From assembly GCA_020466095.1 (NCBI GenBank), contig CM035806.1, positions 142,936,934 to 143,000,933 on the forward strand: 64,000 nucleotides of DNA. The letters are read 5' to 3'. This document shows, piece by piece, positions 12,244 through 22,518 of the stretch. Below the pieces are notes generated by a model. That model saw only the letters and a program-made list of their open reading frames with translations. It did no database searches and was not told the DNA's origin. Every line of letters starts with the position of its first letter. The stretch's first letter is position 1. The position numbers and the translations under genes were made by a program. This DNA comes from Chlorops oryzae (Eukaryota; Arthropoda; Insecta; Diptera; Chloropidae).

Positions 12244-12416
12244 CAGTGTACTCTCTCTCTCTCTGTCTCTCTCTCTCTCTCTCTCTTTTTGCGGACACTC
12301 CTCTTAAACGGTGACTTTTTGGGAATGCTCAAGTGTTTCAACTTCTCAAATAGTTTCCTCTTAAGCGGACATATTTTTCGATCCCCCTAGGTGTCCGCTT
12401 AAGAGAGACTACACTG
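12244..12416. mobile_element. pogo/Tigger-like MITE with CT expansion
   Basis: TA dinucleotides at 12242-12243 and 12417-12418 bracket CAGTGTACTCTCT... and ...AGAGACTACACTG. Both ends share GCGGACAC / GTGTCCGC and 'CTCTTAA' words, so the TIRs are about 30 bp long but disturbed on the left. A CT microsatellite (about 12251-12285) has grown inside the left TIR. Related copies lie at 47809-47953 and, as a remnant, near 34850-34922. Confidence 0.65.
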
Positions 12417-13339
12417 TATTTCGCTTGAGACTTTTCTCTGTAAAAAAAAATATTTCTTACAATTCTTGCACCCATTCATATCCATCGCGCGGATATGAAA
12501 TGAAAACGCGCTGACGCTCGCTCGCATGCACACACACGCACACGCATGCACACACACGCAAGCACTTTAAGAGCGGCATGTCGCTTTTGTTATGTCAGTC
12601 ATGCCGTCTTAGTTTTATCGTCGCCATTACTCGGGAGTGGCTGTGCCACCAATAACGACAAGCACACACAATAACAGCACTAATAACAACAACAACAAAA
12701 ACAACAACAACAACAACAACACCGGAAAATTCAAGTTGACTGCAGAAGCATCTTAAGTAGTTACTCAGTTGATTCAGTCCAGGCAGCCAGTCACACAGCC
12801 GCATCAAGTCAACCGCAGGAGAGTCGAGACTGCCAATAAATCTTGAAGGATGCTTCGAATGCAGTATTATTCGCTTCGGCTTAGGCTTATCCAATTGCTG
12901 CATGCTTCAACATGCCCGACCTCTCAATCTGCCCATCGCTCGAATCATCTCGTGCATACATAGACGCTAAGACGGCAAGAGCAATCGAGCATTCGCATTA
13001 GAGGCATTCATTGAAAGGCATTTAAATTGAGTCAGATCAAACATGTATGCCCACCAATAGCTGCTCAGTTGGGGGGATGGGACTTGGGAACGAAATTGGT
13101 AACCCATTGGGACATGACCATAAAACTGGCCACAAGTCCATCCATCCATCCAAGACATTCTGCATTCCATTCCATTCCATTCCATTCCATTCTGTTCTGT
13201 TCCATTCCATTGCATTCCGTTTGGATGGCCTTTCTTGGCTTGGAATTTTTGCAGCTAAAAAGATGGAATTCTTGCAAATCGAGCGCTTACGATTTAACCC
13301 CTCAATGACCAGGCAAAGTGTTCTATACATTTCAAACAT
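12417..13339. other. Non-coding sequence with microsatellites
   Basis: CA/CG-rich near 12525-12560, AAC run near 12680-12720, CCATT pentamer run at about 13164-13210. The minus strand here is downstream of the PABP-like gene, so part of it may be 3' UTR. Confidence 0.5.
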
Positions 13340-13345
13340 TTTATT
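13340..13345 (-). promoter_or_regulatory. Candidate polyadenylation signal of the PABP-like gene
   Basis: The minus strand reads AATAAA here, about 410 bases after the TGA stop at 13752-13754. It is a plausible cleavage signal, but no transcript evidence is available and other sites may be used. Confidence 0.35.
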
Positions 13346-13751
13346 ACACTACAAATATTGCGTACAAAAATCTCGACATACAAATAATGATAAAACGGTT
13401 CCTCTTGTTGTTGTTGTGAGCGTAGTGCTACCACATTGTGCAATTGTACGTGTTTCTTATGCGTGTAATTTGCATTGGATCAAAGTTAGTTGGTCCACTG
13501 GCGCGGCTCCTAAATCGTCGAAATGCGTATGTCGTCCAGAATCGAGAACATTTGTTTGACAAACCAAAAAAAAAAAAAAAAAAATTGCAACTGAAAAGAA
13601 ATTTTGCGGATTCCTGGAATTGGATTGAACTGAATTGAAATTGACTGGATTTGAATAAAGATGGCGGCGGCGGCGGGTTTCGTTTTTCTTTTTTTTCCTT
13701 TTTTTTTTTTTTGTTGCTTTTTGTGTCGTCTTTTGGGCTCTATGAGTAGTA

Positions 13752-15584
13752 TCAGTCCGCCTCCATGGTGCGGCCGTTGCTGTTCACTGTCCACTTTTTT
13801 GGAATATGCTCCTTAATGAAATTTCTATAGACCTGATATGCCTCTTCGATCTTCTTGTGCAGATCATCGATGTTGTTGAGCAATGACCATAGTACTGAAT
13901 TATCCATTTCGAGAAGCATGCCGGTGATCTTGCCAGCGAGATGAGGATGAAGCTGTTCGACATGTAGGTACAAGCGTTCACCGATCGCCTGTTTCTCTTC
14001 GCCCGGATCCTCGGTGGTCGTGAAGCTCTCATATGAGTCAAACGACTTGACGGGCATCATAGCGCTTGTCGCTTGTATTGGACACATACTGGCTGGATGG
14101 CCCTGAACCTGAATCTGACCCGATGGTATGGCTGTCAGCAATAATTGCGACGATTGTGGGGTATTGAAACAGCTATTCGCGATCGGTGATATTGCTGTTG
14201 CTGCCATTGCCGGCGTCGGCAGCAATGCCGATTGTATTGGCCTATGAGCGAAATTCGTTGGTGTTGATGTCCATAAAGTGTCAACCGCTTGAGTTTCGTT
14301 GCTTGTCATCAGTGGGCTATGATCCGATTTGCGCCATAGTGTTGTTGCCTCGATCGTATCCTCAAGATCTGGCATTTCCCATGGTGTCGTTGGATAGCTC
14401 TGTTCAATTTGACAGCACGATGATTGTGGCGGCGATAATGCCGCCGGTGAGAGTGCAGTTACATTCGTTGTAGTTGTCGTCGTCGTTGCCATTGCCGTCT
14501 CATTTTCATTACCTTGGGCGAACGGCTCGACGACGCCATCAACGTCAACGTCGTCAACGACGTCAACGTCGACGTCGATGTCAATGTCGATATCGATGTC
14601 GAAGGCTTCACAGAATGTGTTGTTCTGCGATGACGCTAATGATGGATGCCAATCTTTTGCCTGCAGACGCTGACGCATATGCTGCGCAACAAGGAGCGCA
14701 CGACGCTCCTCGCGACGCTGGGCGAGCGAGACATACAGCGGCTTCGTACCGAATACCCGGCCATTGAGGCCAGCGGCCGCAAAGCACGCGTCCACCGGCG
14801 AAACGAAACGAACGAAACCGAAACCTTTTGATCGACCGCTGCTGTCGGTCATCACCTTGGCCGATGTCACCGGACCGTATTGAGAGAATTCGCGACGCAG
14901 CTGCGAATGCGTAACGCTGTCGTCCAGATTCTTCACATACAAATTGATACCTTGCGAGTTCTCGCGTCGCTTGCGCTCCTCGTGCTCTTCGAACAGGCGC
15001 TGTAATTCCACCTGACGTTCGGATTTCTTTTGAGCCCGGGCAACGTATAGCCGACGGCCGTTACTCATTTTCTTACCGTTGAGTTTCTGCAGCGCCTCCT
15101 CGGCGTATGTGGCCTCCTCGTAGGCGACAAAACCGAAACCCTTGCTGCGTCCCCGCAGATCGCTCATTATCTTATGGCTCTTGATCGGACCGAAGGGCTC
15201 GAAGAGCTGCCGCAATTGATCTTCGGTGAATTCGTTGCCGAAATTCTTCACATACAAATTCGTATAGACGTTCTTCTCGTCGCGCTCCTTATTGCGGTCC
15301 TTGCGCGGTATAAACTTACCCACATAGATGGCGCGATTGTCAACGATTTTGCCATTGACGCGCTCGATCGCCCGACGGGCCGCCTGCTCGTTAACGTATT
15401 GCACGAAGGCATAACCCTTCGACTTGCCCCGCTCATCGTAGGCTAGTTTACAGCTAACAACGCTGCCATACTTTGCGAAAATCTCTCGCAATGTCCTCTC
15501 GTCCGTCGACTCGTTCAGGTCCTTGACGAAAATGCTGACATCCGGATATAGGTTCTGATGATGCATGGCGCTGTGTGCATTCAT
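13752..15584 (-). CDS. PABP-like protein lacking RRM1 (RRM2-3-4 plus MLLE)
   Basis: An intronless 610-residue reading frame. Three RNA recognition motifs lie at about 16-92, 108-184 and 213-290. Their RNP1 sequences are KGYAFVQY, KGFGFVAY and KGFGFVRF, and their RNP2 sequences are SIFVKDL, NLYVKNF and NLYVKNL. They correspond to PABP RRM2, RRM3 and RRM4: the link after the first contains the PABP hallmark YVGKFIPRK. RRM1 is absent. A ~220-residue linker follows, with an Asp-Ile/Val repeat (about 329-352), a Thr run and Pro/Gln/Ser-rich sequence. The MLLE/PABC domain (about 528-590) keeps KITGMLLEM, which binds PAM2 peptides of partners such as Paip and eRF3. The likely role is cytoplasmic mRNA binding and translation or stability control. 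The start is the ATG at 15584 (A at -3); the frame stays open upstream but has no ATG there. The single exon fits a retrogene origin. Cytoplasmic PABP proper has four RRMs, so this is a paralogue. Confidence 0.92.
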   Translation of the reverse strand: MNAHSAMHHQNLYPDVSIFVKDLNESTDERTLREIFAKYGSVVSCKLAYDERGKSKGYAFVQYVNEQAARRAIERVNGKIVDNRAIYVGKFIPRKDRNKERDEKNVYTNLYVKNFGNEFTEDQLRQLFEPFGPIKSHKIMSDLRGRSKGFGFVAYEEATYAEEALQKLNGKKMSNGRRLYVARAQKKSERQVELQRLFEEHEERKRRENSQGINLYVKNLDDSVTHSQLRREFSQYGPVTSAKVMTDSSGRSKGFGFVRFVSPVDACFAAAGLNGRVFGTKPLYVSLAQRREERRALLVAQHMRQRLQAKDWHPSLASSQNNTFCEAFDIDIDIDIDVDVDVVDDVDVDGVVEPFAQGNENETAMATTTTTTTNVTALSPAALSPPQSSCCQIEQSYPTTPWEMPDLEDTIEATTLWRKSDHSPLMTSNETQAVDTLWTSTPTNFAHRPIQSALLPTPAMAATAISPIANSCFNTPQSSQLLLTAIPSGQIQVQGHPASMCPIQATSAMMPVKSFDSYESFTTTEDPGEEKQAIGERLYLHVEQLHPHLAGKITGMLLEMDNSVLWSLLNNIDDLHKKIEEAYQVYRNFIKEHIPKKWTVNSNGRTMEAD

Positions 15585-15930
15585 ATTGCTGATGGTGATA
15601 AATTCTTTTGATTCTTTTTTGATTTCTTCCTTCAAACTTCGTGCTGCTCTCGCTCTCAACCCCTCCTTTCTCTCACTCGCACTCTCACTCTCTCTCTCTC
15701 TCTCTATGTCGTTCAGTCTCTCACCTGTACGTATCACTCACGAAATTCCTTTACACTCTCGGGGGCTCTATCGTTCTCTCGCTGTCGTTTTGAAAGTGGG
15801 GATTTTTTGTTGAATTTTATGATTTTTTGCCTTTTTTTAATTTTTCGTTGATTTTTTTCGGTTTTTTTTTCTTGAATGTCTGAGTCAGTCTTCCTCTCAA
15901 CACTTCTTCAAACAATACTCGGAAGCGACA
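15585..15930 (-). promoter_or_regulatory. Likely 5' UTR/proximal region of the PABP-like gene
   Basis: Minus-strand sequence directly upstream of the ATG contains a GA-rich run (complement of the CT run at about 15685-15706) and an A-rich stretch (complement of 15830-15872). In the coding frame the first upstream stop is TGA at 15738-15740, with no ATG between. No TATA box or start site can be placed with confidence. Confidence 0.35.
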
Positions 15931-16010
15931 ATTTTTTTTGTTTTTTTTTGTTTTTTTTTTTTTTTTTTTCGTTTTTTTTTGTTTTTTTTTTTTTTTTTTT
16001 TTTTTTTGGT
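15931..16010 (-). promoter_or_regulatory. A-rich tract upstream of the PABP-like gene
   Basis: On the minus (transcript) strand this is ~80 bases of almost pure A, broken by single C/G residues, starting about 350 bases before the ATG. Known PABP mRNAs carry an oligo(A) element in the 5' UTR that PABP binds to repress its own translation. Whether this tract is transcribed is unknown, so the regulatory role is inference. Confidence 0.35.
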
Positions 16011-16620
16011 TTTCTGCTCTCTAATGAAACTCAGAAACGTCGCGAGATCTACTCGAATGGCTTGGAAATTTATAAAAATAATTGCACAATTTTAGGCTTG
16101 GTATGTCTCTTATGAGAAAAACACAACGAGCATTTTAAGACTAAAAAATTAATATTTTTTTTTTTAGAAATATTCCCACAGAGTTTCAAACTTTTTTTTT
16201 TATTACACTGATTGAAAGATTTTCAATGCCACCTGCGATGTGAGGTAAATCGAGTGATCAACACAAAAAAATTTAATTCTTTTTAATACGGACTCGCGAA
16301 TCTCGCTTCAACCCAGTAAACAATTGAGATCAGTGTTGGGGTATTTTCTTGAGTGAATTTTTCACAACGAACTATAAAAAAATATCCTTTTCTCCCTTTA
16401 AGTCTCAATAAGATTTCCTAAAAAAAAAAAAACAAGTTGAGTTGTGTCATAGGACACCAGATAAGAACGTAGTTCATTATGGTATTTATTAACGTCAGTA
16501 AATATAATTTGCAGCAAGGTTTTTCGCTAAAAACAATTGTTTTTATTAATCGAAAAATTGTTTTTATTAATCGAAAAAAATATATGTATACAAAACGGCC
16601 ATATGTAAGACAACATTTTG
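16011..16620. other. Non-coding AT-rich sequence
   Basis: Homopolymer runs and a short direct repeat (AATTGTTTTTATTAATCGAAAA twice at about 16535-16578, described by position only). No gene supported. Confidence 0.5.
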
Positions 16621-17417
16621 ATACCCGACATGCTCTGTGTCGAGGGTATATTGCGTTTGTGTGGTTGTATGTAACACCCTTAACCATTCGAGCTAGACCA
16701 TACAAAATATATATAGAAATGATCAGCGTCACTAGGAGATTCGATTTAGACATGTCCGTCTGTCTGTCTGTCTGTCTGTATACAGTTTTCTTATCGAAGG
16801 AGTTGAGCTATCTTGACAAAATTTGGTATGCGTGCTCACGGGGACATGAGTACGATTAAGTTCGAGAAGGGACCCGATCGGACCATTTGTAGGGGTACCT
16901 CCAGTACTAGGGTCTGTTATGAAAATCACAAAAACTGCTCTAAAACCGATGTTTTACAAGATATTTTGATGAAATTTGGCATTTGAAGATATTTTAGGCC
17001 AATTAATGTGATTTAAAAATGGGCGTGGCAGAAGGGCGTTTTTCGAAAATTGTCTCCTACTCCCGAAATGCCTATGGGACTTGAACGAAAATTGGCACTT
17101 ATACTTCCTTTGTAGCCATAAATATCTTGCCCAAAAATTTTCTTGATCGGTCCATTATTAAGGGTACCTCCAGTACTAGGGTCTGTCACAAAAATCTCAA
17201 AACTGCCCCAAAATCAGACTTTTTCAATATATTTGAATGAAACTTGAAGGATTTAACCGAATATTTAATCCCCCGATTAGAATTCCGAAAAATTGGAAAA
17301 TTGGGCGTGGCAAAAGGACGGTTTTCATAAAGAAATTTAACAAGGAATAATGGCCTTAAACACCTCTTGATATTAAAAATTTTTTGAACATGTGTATCTG
17401 TGTCGGGTATTCTATTG
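16621..17417 (+). mobile_element. DINE-1/INE-1-like (Helentron-related) element, copy 1
   Basis: Starts ATACCCGACATG...GTCGAGGGTATA, then CATACAAAATATATAT, GATCAGCGTCACTAGG and ATGTCCGTCTGTCTGTCTGT. This block order matches the conserved head of Drosophila INE-1. The GTCT microsatellite (about 16755-16780) is typical. It ends at TGTCGGGTATTCTATTGT, a complement-type match to the start. Compared with the copy at 58808-59646 it lacks the terminal hairpin segment. No coding capacity, as expected for the family. Confidence 0.8.
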
Positions 17418-18003
17418 TTTTTTTAGGGAGAGCTTTCGTTTTTCAATACTGTGCTCACCCATCGACAACGTGTTTGCCAAATCGAAAGTCGGAGATTTTT
17501 TTTTCGTTTATAACTTTTTTTTTTTTAATTTCATTCAACTCATTTTTTAATGAAATATCACATAACAACTGTCCGAGTAATCATATTTCAATCCCCTGCG
17601 GGATTAGTTTTCGATTGCTTATTGATCATCAAGACGGCTCGAAAACGACTCTTGTATGAATCTTCTTATAAAAAAAACTCTTTCAAATGCTAGCTGGGAT
17701 AGATTTGTTGATGAAATACAGCCACTGAAAGCAATTTAATCTTTATCATAAAAATACGTTGCATACTTTAAAGCTGAAATGCGTAATTTTCTTTCCTTAC
17801 ATTTTCTCACTTAAAAAATTATAACTTTGCCATTTATCCATAGATTTTGAAAGCTTATATGGGCATTTCCACCCCTAGTATTTTTTTTTTCGTACGACCG
17901 CATTATTGTTGCTATCCTCAGGGGAACTACAACTCAAAGAAACCCATCTTCTGCACCGAATCTAAAGCTTCCAAAATACGATCAAATTACAAAGAAAAGT
18001 GTT
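17418..18003. other. Non-coding sequence
   Basis: T- and A-rich; no gene or clear repeat unit recognised. Confidence 0.45.
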
Positions 18004-18258
18004 TTAACCCTTTCGCGCCGGAGTCTTTTCTCGAAACAAAGGAATTTTTTTTTTGAAAAACTGATTGCAGAAATGGATAAAGGAGCAAAAAATAAACTCA
18101 TAAATTTCGAATGTCCTTCGGTTATCCTGGGATGTATAATCCTAATAACAGTTTTCGATGGTACACATACATACATACATATGTATGTATGTCCTAATAG
18201 AAAAAATCCAGTTTTAACTGAGTGGGACGTATTGTCCCAGTAGGCGCGAAAGGGTTAA
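18004..18258. mobile_element. piggyBac-like MITE, 247 bp, with TTAA flanks
   Basis: TTAA at 18004-18007 and 18255-18258 bracket a perfect 12-bp TIR pair, CCCTTTCGCGCC (18008-18019) and GGCGCGAAAGGG (18243-18254). TTAA duplication with termini starting CCC is characteristic of piggyBac-type elements. A palindromic ACAT/ATGT run sits near 18165-18192. No coding sequence. Confidence 0.85.
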
Positions 18259-20047
18259 GAAGTTCCGGGGAAAATGCTGTAAACAAGTGTAAAGCCTTAA
18301 TTAAACCAATTACAGCGACAAAAAAATTACTTTGCAATTATTTAATATTTCATGCAACCAAGGGTTAAGGAAGTAAATTTTCATTGGAATTTATTTCCTT
18401 AACGATTAACGAATAGTAATGGACAATGGGAAAATGATTCTAGGGTCCTAGTTGATCGGGGGTCAGTCCAGTGTTATGTCTCAGTGACTCACATTTTCTT
18501 CCACAGCATACCATAGGGGTCCTCGGTGGCAAAATTAATCAACTTGTGCTCATGTCAAGCGCTTTTATACTCCAACGAATAAATTGGATATTTTCAGTCC
18601 GGGGACTGAATGAATTTTTTCACCTTGTTTTCACGTTTTTTTTTTAATGTTTTCTTTCATTCCCTTCCACTCGAATCGGTTCATTGTGCGATCTCGATTT
18701 TTTGTTTGTCCCACGAGCCATGGTAAATCAACTTCACATTAATAACACCTGCCTGAGGTCCTTTCAACCGCCACTCATTCAGCGACAGCGACAGTAAAAA
18801 CAACAGCTTCCACACAAAAAAAAAAAAAAACAAACAAACGACAACAACAACAACAACAACAATAAAATCAAACCACAACCACATTCCCACTATTCTGGTA
18901 TGAAGTCATGTCTTGACGAAGATTTGCATCCTTTCATCAGTGACCGGGGGCACACCAGTTTAAGTTTGGAAGTAGGAGTCGGTCTCTCTCTTTCGCTCTC
19001 TCGCTCCCTCGCTCCCTCGCTCTCTCGGTCTCTGAAATGGTGGGGCTTTGTAGGTCACTTAGCGAAAAGGAGCGTGATAAATTGGAGTTTTTGACAGCTC
19101 AAGAAATGAGCGCTTGACCTATCGATTTGCTGTCACACGCCGATTTTCACTGGCTGGCAAGTCCTTGGCTTTGAGTCTGACGATATGCTTGCGACATCAA
19201 TTGCTTTCGTGCAGGTTTTTTCGAGTTCTTATTGTTGTTGCTGTTGTTACTGTTTCTGTTGCTGCATTGTTGGTATTGCAATGTTGGTGCATGGCTTTGT
19301 ATGCAAACAATGTTTTGACAGCTCAGGGCAGGTCCTTTAACGTGGTGAAGCGATGGCCGTGCGAATGGGACCCAGGAATGAAATTGAGTGTGTATTCCAT
19401 TGCCTAACGTTGCGGGCCTGGGATCTTATATGTATGTGAGCTGTGTGTGCTTATGTTTGTGTGTGGTTTCTAATGAAAGTGTTGCCGTCTTTATTGGCTA
19501 TACTGTTGCGTGCAGAATTCGGCCCTCATAACGTGGCTTCGAACTATCAAAAACCCGCCGCAAATCACCGACAGCAGTAAAAGAAAAAATGACAAAAAAA
19601 CAAAAAAAAAAAAAAAACGAATGTAAAAACGAAATGAAATCCATATTGTCTCTGACAGATAGCGTGATCGGTCCTGACGCACACACATTGCTGCTGCTGA
19701 GTATGGTCATGCATGACATAAAAACATACACATGCACAGTAGGTGTGTATGTGTTTGTGTTCATATCCCGATGGCCTCATGGCAGCGAACATGTCGCCAA
19801 AAGTGTTTCCTTTTTTAAATTTGGTCGCTCGTTTTAAATCCATTTTTACGCTTTTCGGTTCTCAAAAGTTTTTTTTTTTTTTTGTCGCCTGTTTTTGTGT
19901 TTACAACCGTTGTCTGCTCATGTCATGTCAAGAGCATTCAATATTCAAGAGGGCACTGGGTAACCATGTTTTCTCCAAAAAGAACAAAAAAGAAGCTGAA
20001 AACAAACGAAACAAATGAAACAGCTCAGAAGTTCACCCGGCACGATG
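18259..20047. other. Non-coding sequence with simple repeats
   Basis: A-run and CAA repeats at about 18808-18862, CTCTCGCTCC-type repeats at 18983-19033, GTT-type runs near 19230-19260, A-run near 19600-19617. No gene supported. Confidence 0.5.
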
Positions 20048-21631
20048 CACAGTGGGATTGTTCCATACATCTTGCTAGAAAAAAATTGAAGGAACGATCC
20101 TATCATAATAAAAATTGGTATACACGGTTTATTGAGGTACTTAAGATATAAACCAAAATTTATCGAAATTTGTCTCCTACATAGGCCCATACTTATAGTT
20201 TTGTATGGCAGCTACATCGAAAACTCAACCGACTTGAATCAAACATTGTCAGAATGTTATCTAAAAAATGAACGTGTGCAAAAAATTGTTCAATTCTAAC
20301 GGTCCCCAGGGTTACATCTTCTGGATCTATGCGAATTATTTTGCAGCAAATATTGCCTTAACAATGGATTCTAAATCTAAAGTGTTTTTTTTTTAAATTG
20401 CGTCTTAAATCATTACGCTTTCGTTCTCAAATTAATTTTAAACCTTGAAATTTCTATTGATTCAGGCTTTTTCAAGAGTTCATGGACCATGTAAAAACAA
20501 AGAACTAACACGCTACATATGAATACTTTCAATACAAAATTCAACATTTGCTAAAAGACTTAAGGAGCGACATCTCTCTAGTTCTGTCAAATTTGAAGAG
20601 GTACTTCAGTTATATTAACTAAAACGAGCACCACGGCATATCAAGTTTGTATGAAATAGAATCGTGATTGAGTAAAATTTCGAGCGTATTTATCTATATG
20701 AGGTTTCAATGTCATTTCGGACACAGCTCGTGAATACGAATATTCGCACCTAATATTGGCACTAGAAAGAACTTACCACTCAAGCTGCGTAACATATACG
20801 CTAATACTTTCATTTCTAAATTTTCAAGAAATTTATAACACGACAATTTTCGACCTAAAAATGGACTTTATCGAGGTATGCGAACAAATTTTTGTTGATA
20901 AATCGTTAGAAAAGGCTCAACTTATCGCTATTATTTTAACTAGAAGACGGATCTACACGGATGCAATATTAAGTTTTCGTGATCCAATTGAAAGTAACGC
21001 AAAGTCGATCCATTTTGAGCGTAAATTTCTGATAATCTAAATCCACTGCGTACCATATTCAATGAAATGCCACAATTTTCCATTCCTTCAAAAAATCAAA
21101 CTCCTCATTTTAATAGAAAATCACATTTAAGCCAACAATGATGGATTGAGTTGGGGGAAAACTCGAACCAATTTGTCAAAATTTTTGCCCATTTTTCGAA
21201 AGGGAAAACATTTTTCTAACTTCAGTTTGATTTATGAGCATGGCTCGGATTTTGTTGCATTTATAAATTTAAAGCATACATTATGGGGCAACAATTTTTT
21301 CTTTCCAACATTTTTCGAATAATTTTAGCGAAGTTGAACTTCAAATCGCTTTTCTAAGTTCAAAAAAATTCATATTGAAGTTAAAAGTCGATCTGAATCT
21401 TAAATTTATGTGAGTTTAACAAAATTTTTACTCCATAAAGTATGCTTTAAATTTTTAAATGCAACAAAATCCGAGCCCTGTTTTTGAGATAAACAAAAAA
21501 AATAATGTTTTTTCGAAATGGAAAAATTATGGATTTTTCTTGCCTAAACTTTTTGCAATTAGATGAAATCATTAAATCGTACAAAGACAATGGTCGAGAA
21601 ATCATATTTTTTCCGTTGAAATCCCACAGTG
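20048..21631 (+). mobile_element. Transib-type element, copy 1 (1.58 kb, degraded)
   Basis: The left end reads CACAGTG (20048-20054), a 23-base spacer, then GAAAAAAAT (20078-20086). The right end, read inward on minus, is CACTGTG (21631-21625), a 12-base spacer, then AAAAAATAT (21612-21604). Both heptamers are followed by GGAT. The flanking pentamers are CGATG and CGACA. Known Transib elements have CACAATG/CACAGTG-like termini, RSS-like structure and 5-bp GC-rich target duplications. Short reading-frame traces are shared with copy 3, so an ancestral coding region is likely, but no intact transposase is present. Confidence 0.8.
20756..21190 (+). pseudogene. Coding traces inside Transib-type copy 1
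   Basis: A 94-codon open stretch (to 21040) is followed, in a neighbouring frame, by NPLRTIFNEMPQ then SIPSKNQTP..NRKS and an in-frame stop near 21143. The latter aligns with the frame at 62259-62474 in copy 3 (MPQ.SI..KNQTP..NRKS). Conservation of protein-like sequence between two copies suggests a former gene. I cannot assign it to a known domain. Confidence 0.35.
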
Positions 21632-22487
21632 CGACATTGTTATTTTCCGTTTGCCATTTGTTGTTGTATTTTTGTCGACACCCGAGCATATGCTCCGCGA
21701 CTTTAACCTTTCAGCCACAAATTTCGAGAAATTCCATCCACGATGACTTTACGCGCGAAGGGCTTCATACAATTTTCCTTCATGATTTAAAGTTCGCTAA
21801 ATTCCTTTTCGGAAACTTATTGCTGGATAAAATTCATAATTCCCTTAAGTTTTTTTTACACTCTTCTTAAAGACCACCACGAATGCCTTTTTCGTATGAT
21901 CATAGGAATAAAGCACTTTCGAGAAATGGTGTAATGAAAATTGAAATAAAAAACGACCAAAGCAGACAGTAAATGTCTTCCTCATTCCTTCCTTTTTTCT
22001 TCTTCTATTTTTGTCCAAATGGCTCTGCTTATTGAATCAAATTTAAATTGGAATCTAACGGCATGTAAAATAGTCGTTCACAAACCACCACCTTAGCCAT
22101 CGATTCCACGGCATTTCCTACGGCAACGTTCAGAAAACATAGAACAGAACAGAACAGAACAGATAGGAATAGAATAGAACAGAATGTCCTTCCGACATCA
22201 GCGTGTACAGTCAATTTATTGACAGCGTCATAATCATTCCCGCCGCTACATTCCTCAATATTCCGTTTCCTTTTCCGCTCGCACCGCCTCCCTCGCAATC
22301 CTTGGCACCATCCATGCTGTTCGGTCCTCTCCGTCCGTTCTCGTTTGTTCCGTTCCCCGTTCGGTTCGGTCTCATTCCGTTGCTATTTAAAGAACCTCAT
22401 ATCTGGCCACACATTCGAGTCAGCTCATGCATATCATCCATCCAATCGCTTCGATTACGTGTCCATGTTCACTGGCGCATATATGAA

Positions 22488-22518
<31 letters not shown>

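Noticed and set aside
12595..12903. 102-codon minus frame with a Val run
   Set aside because: The Val run is the complement of an AAC microsatellite; the remainder has no recognised domain.
13678..13713. A-rich stretch just after the PABP-like stop as a fossil retrogene poly(A) tail
   Set aside because: It lies only about 40 bases after the stop and is interrupted; a 3' UTR would have to be almost absent. A retrogene origin rests on the single exon only.
13784..15446. Other frames overlapping the PABP-like gene, on both strands
   Set aside because: Shadow frames of a clearly conserved coding sequence.
15585..15737. N-terminal extension of the PABP-like frame
   Set aside because: The upstream frame is open but has no ATG (it begins with GTG after a stop) and encodes repeat-derived Arg/Glu/Ser sequence, so the ATG at 15584 is preferred.
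16755..16785. GTCT run as an independent microsatellite
   Set aside because: It lies at the position typical of the DINE-1/INE-1 core and is explained as part of that element.
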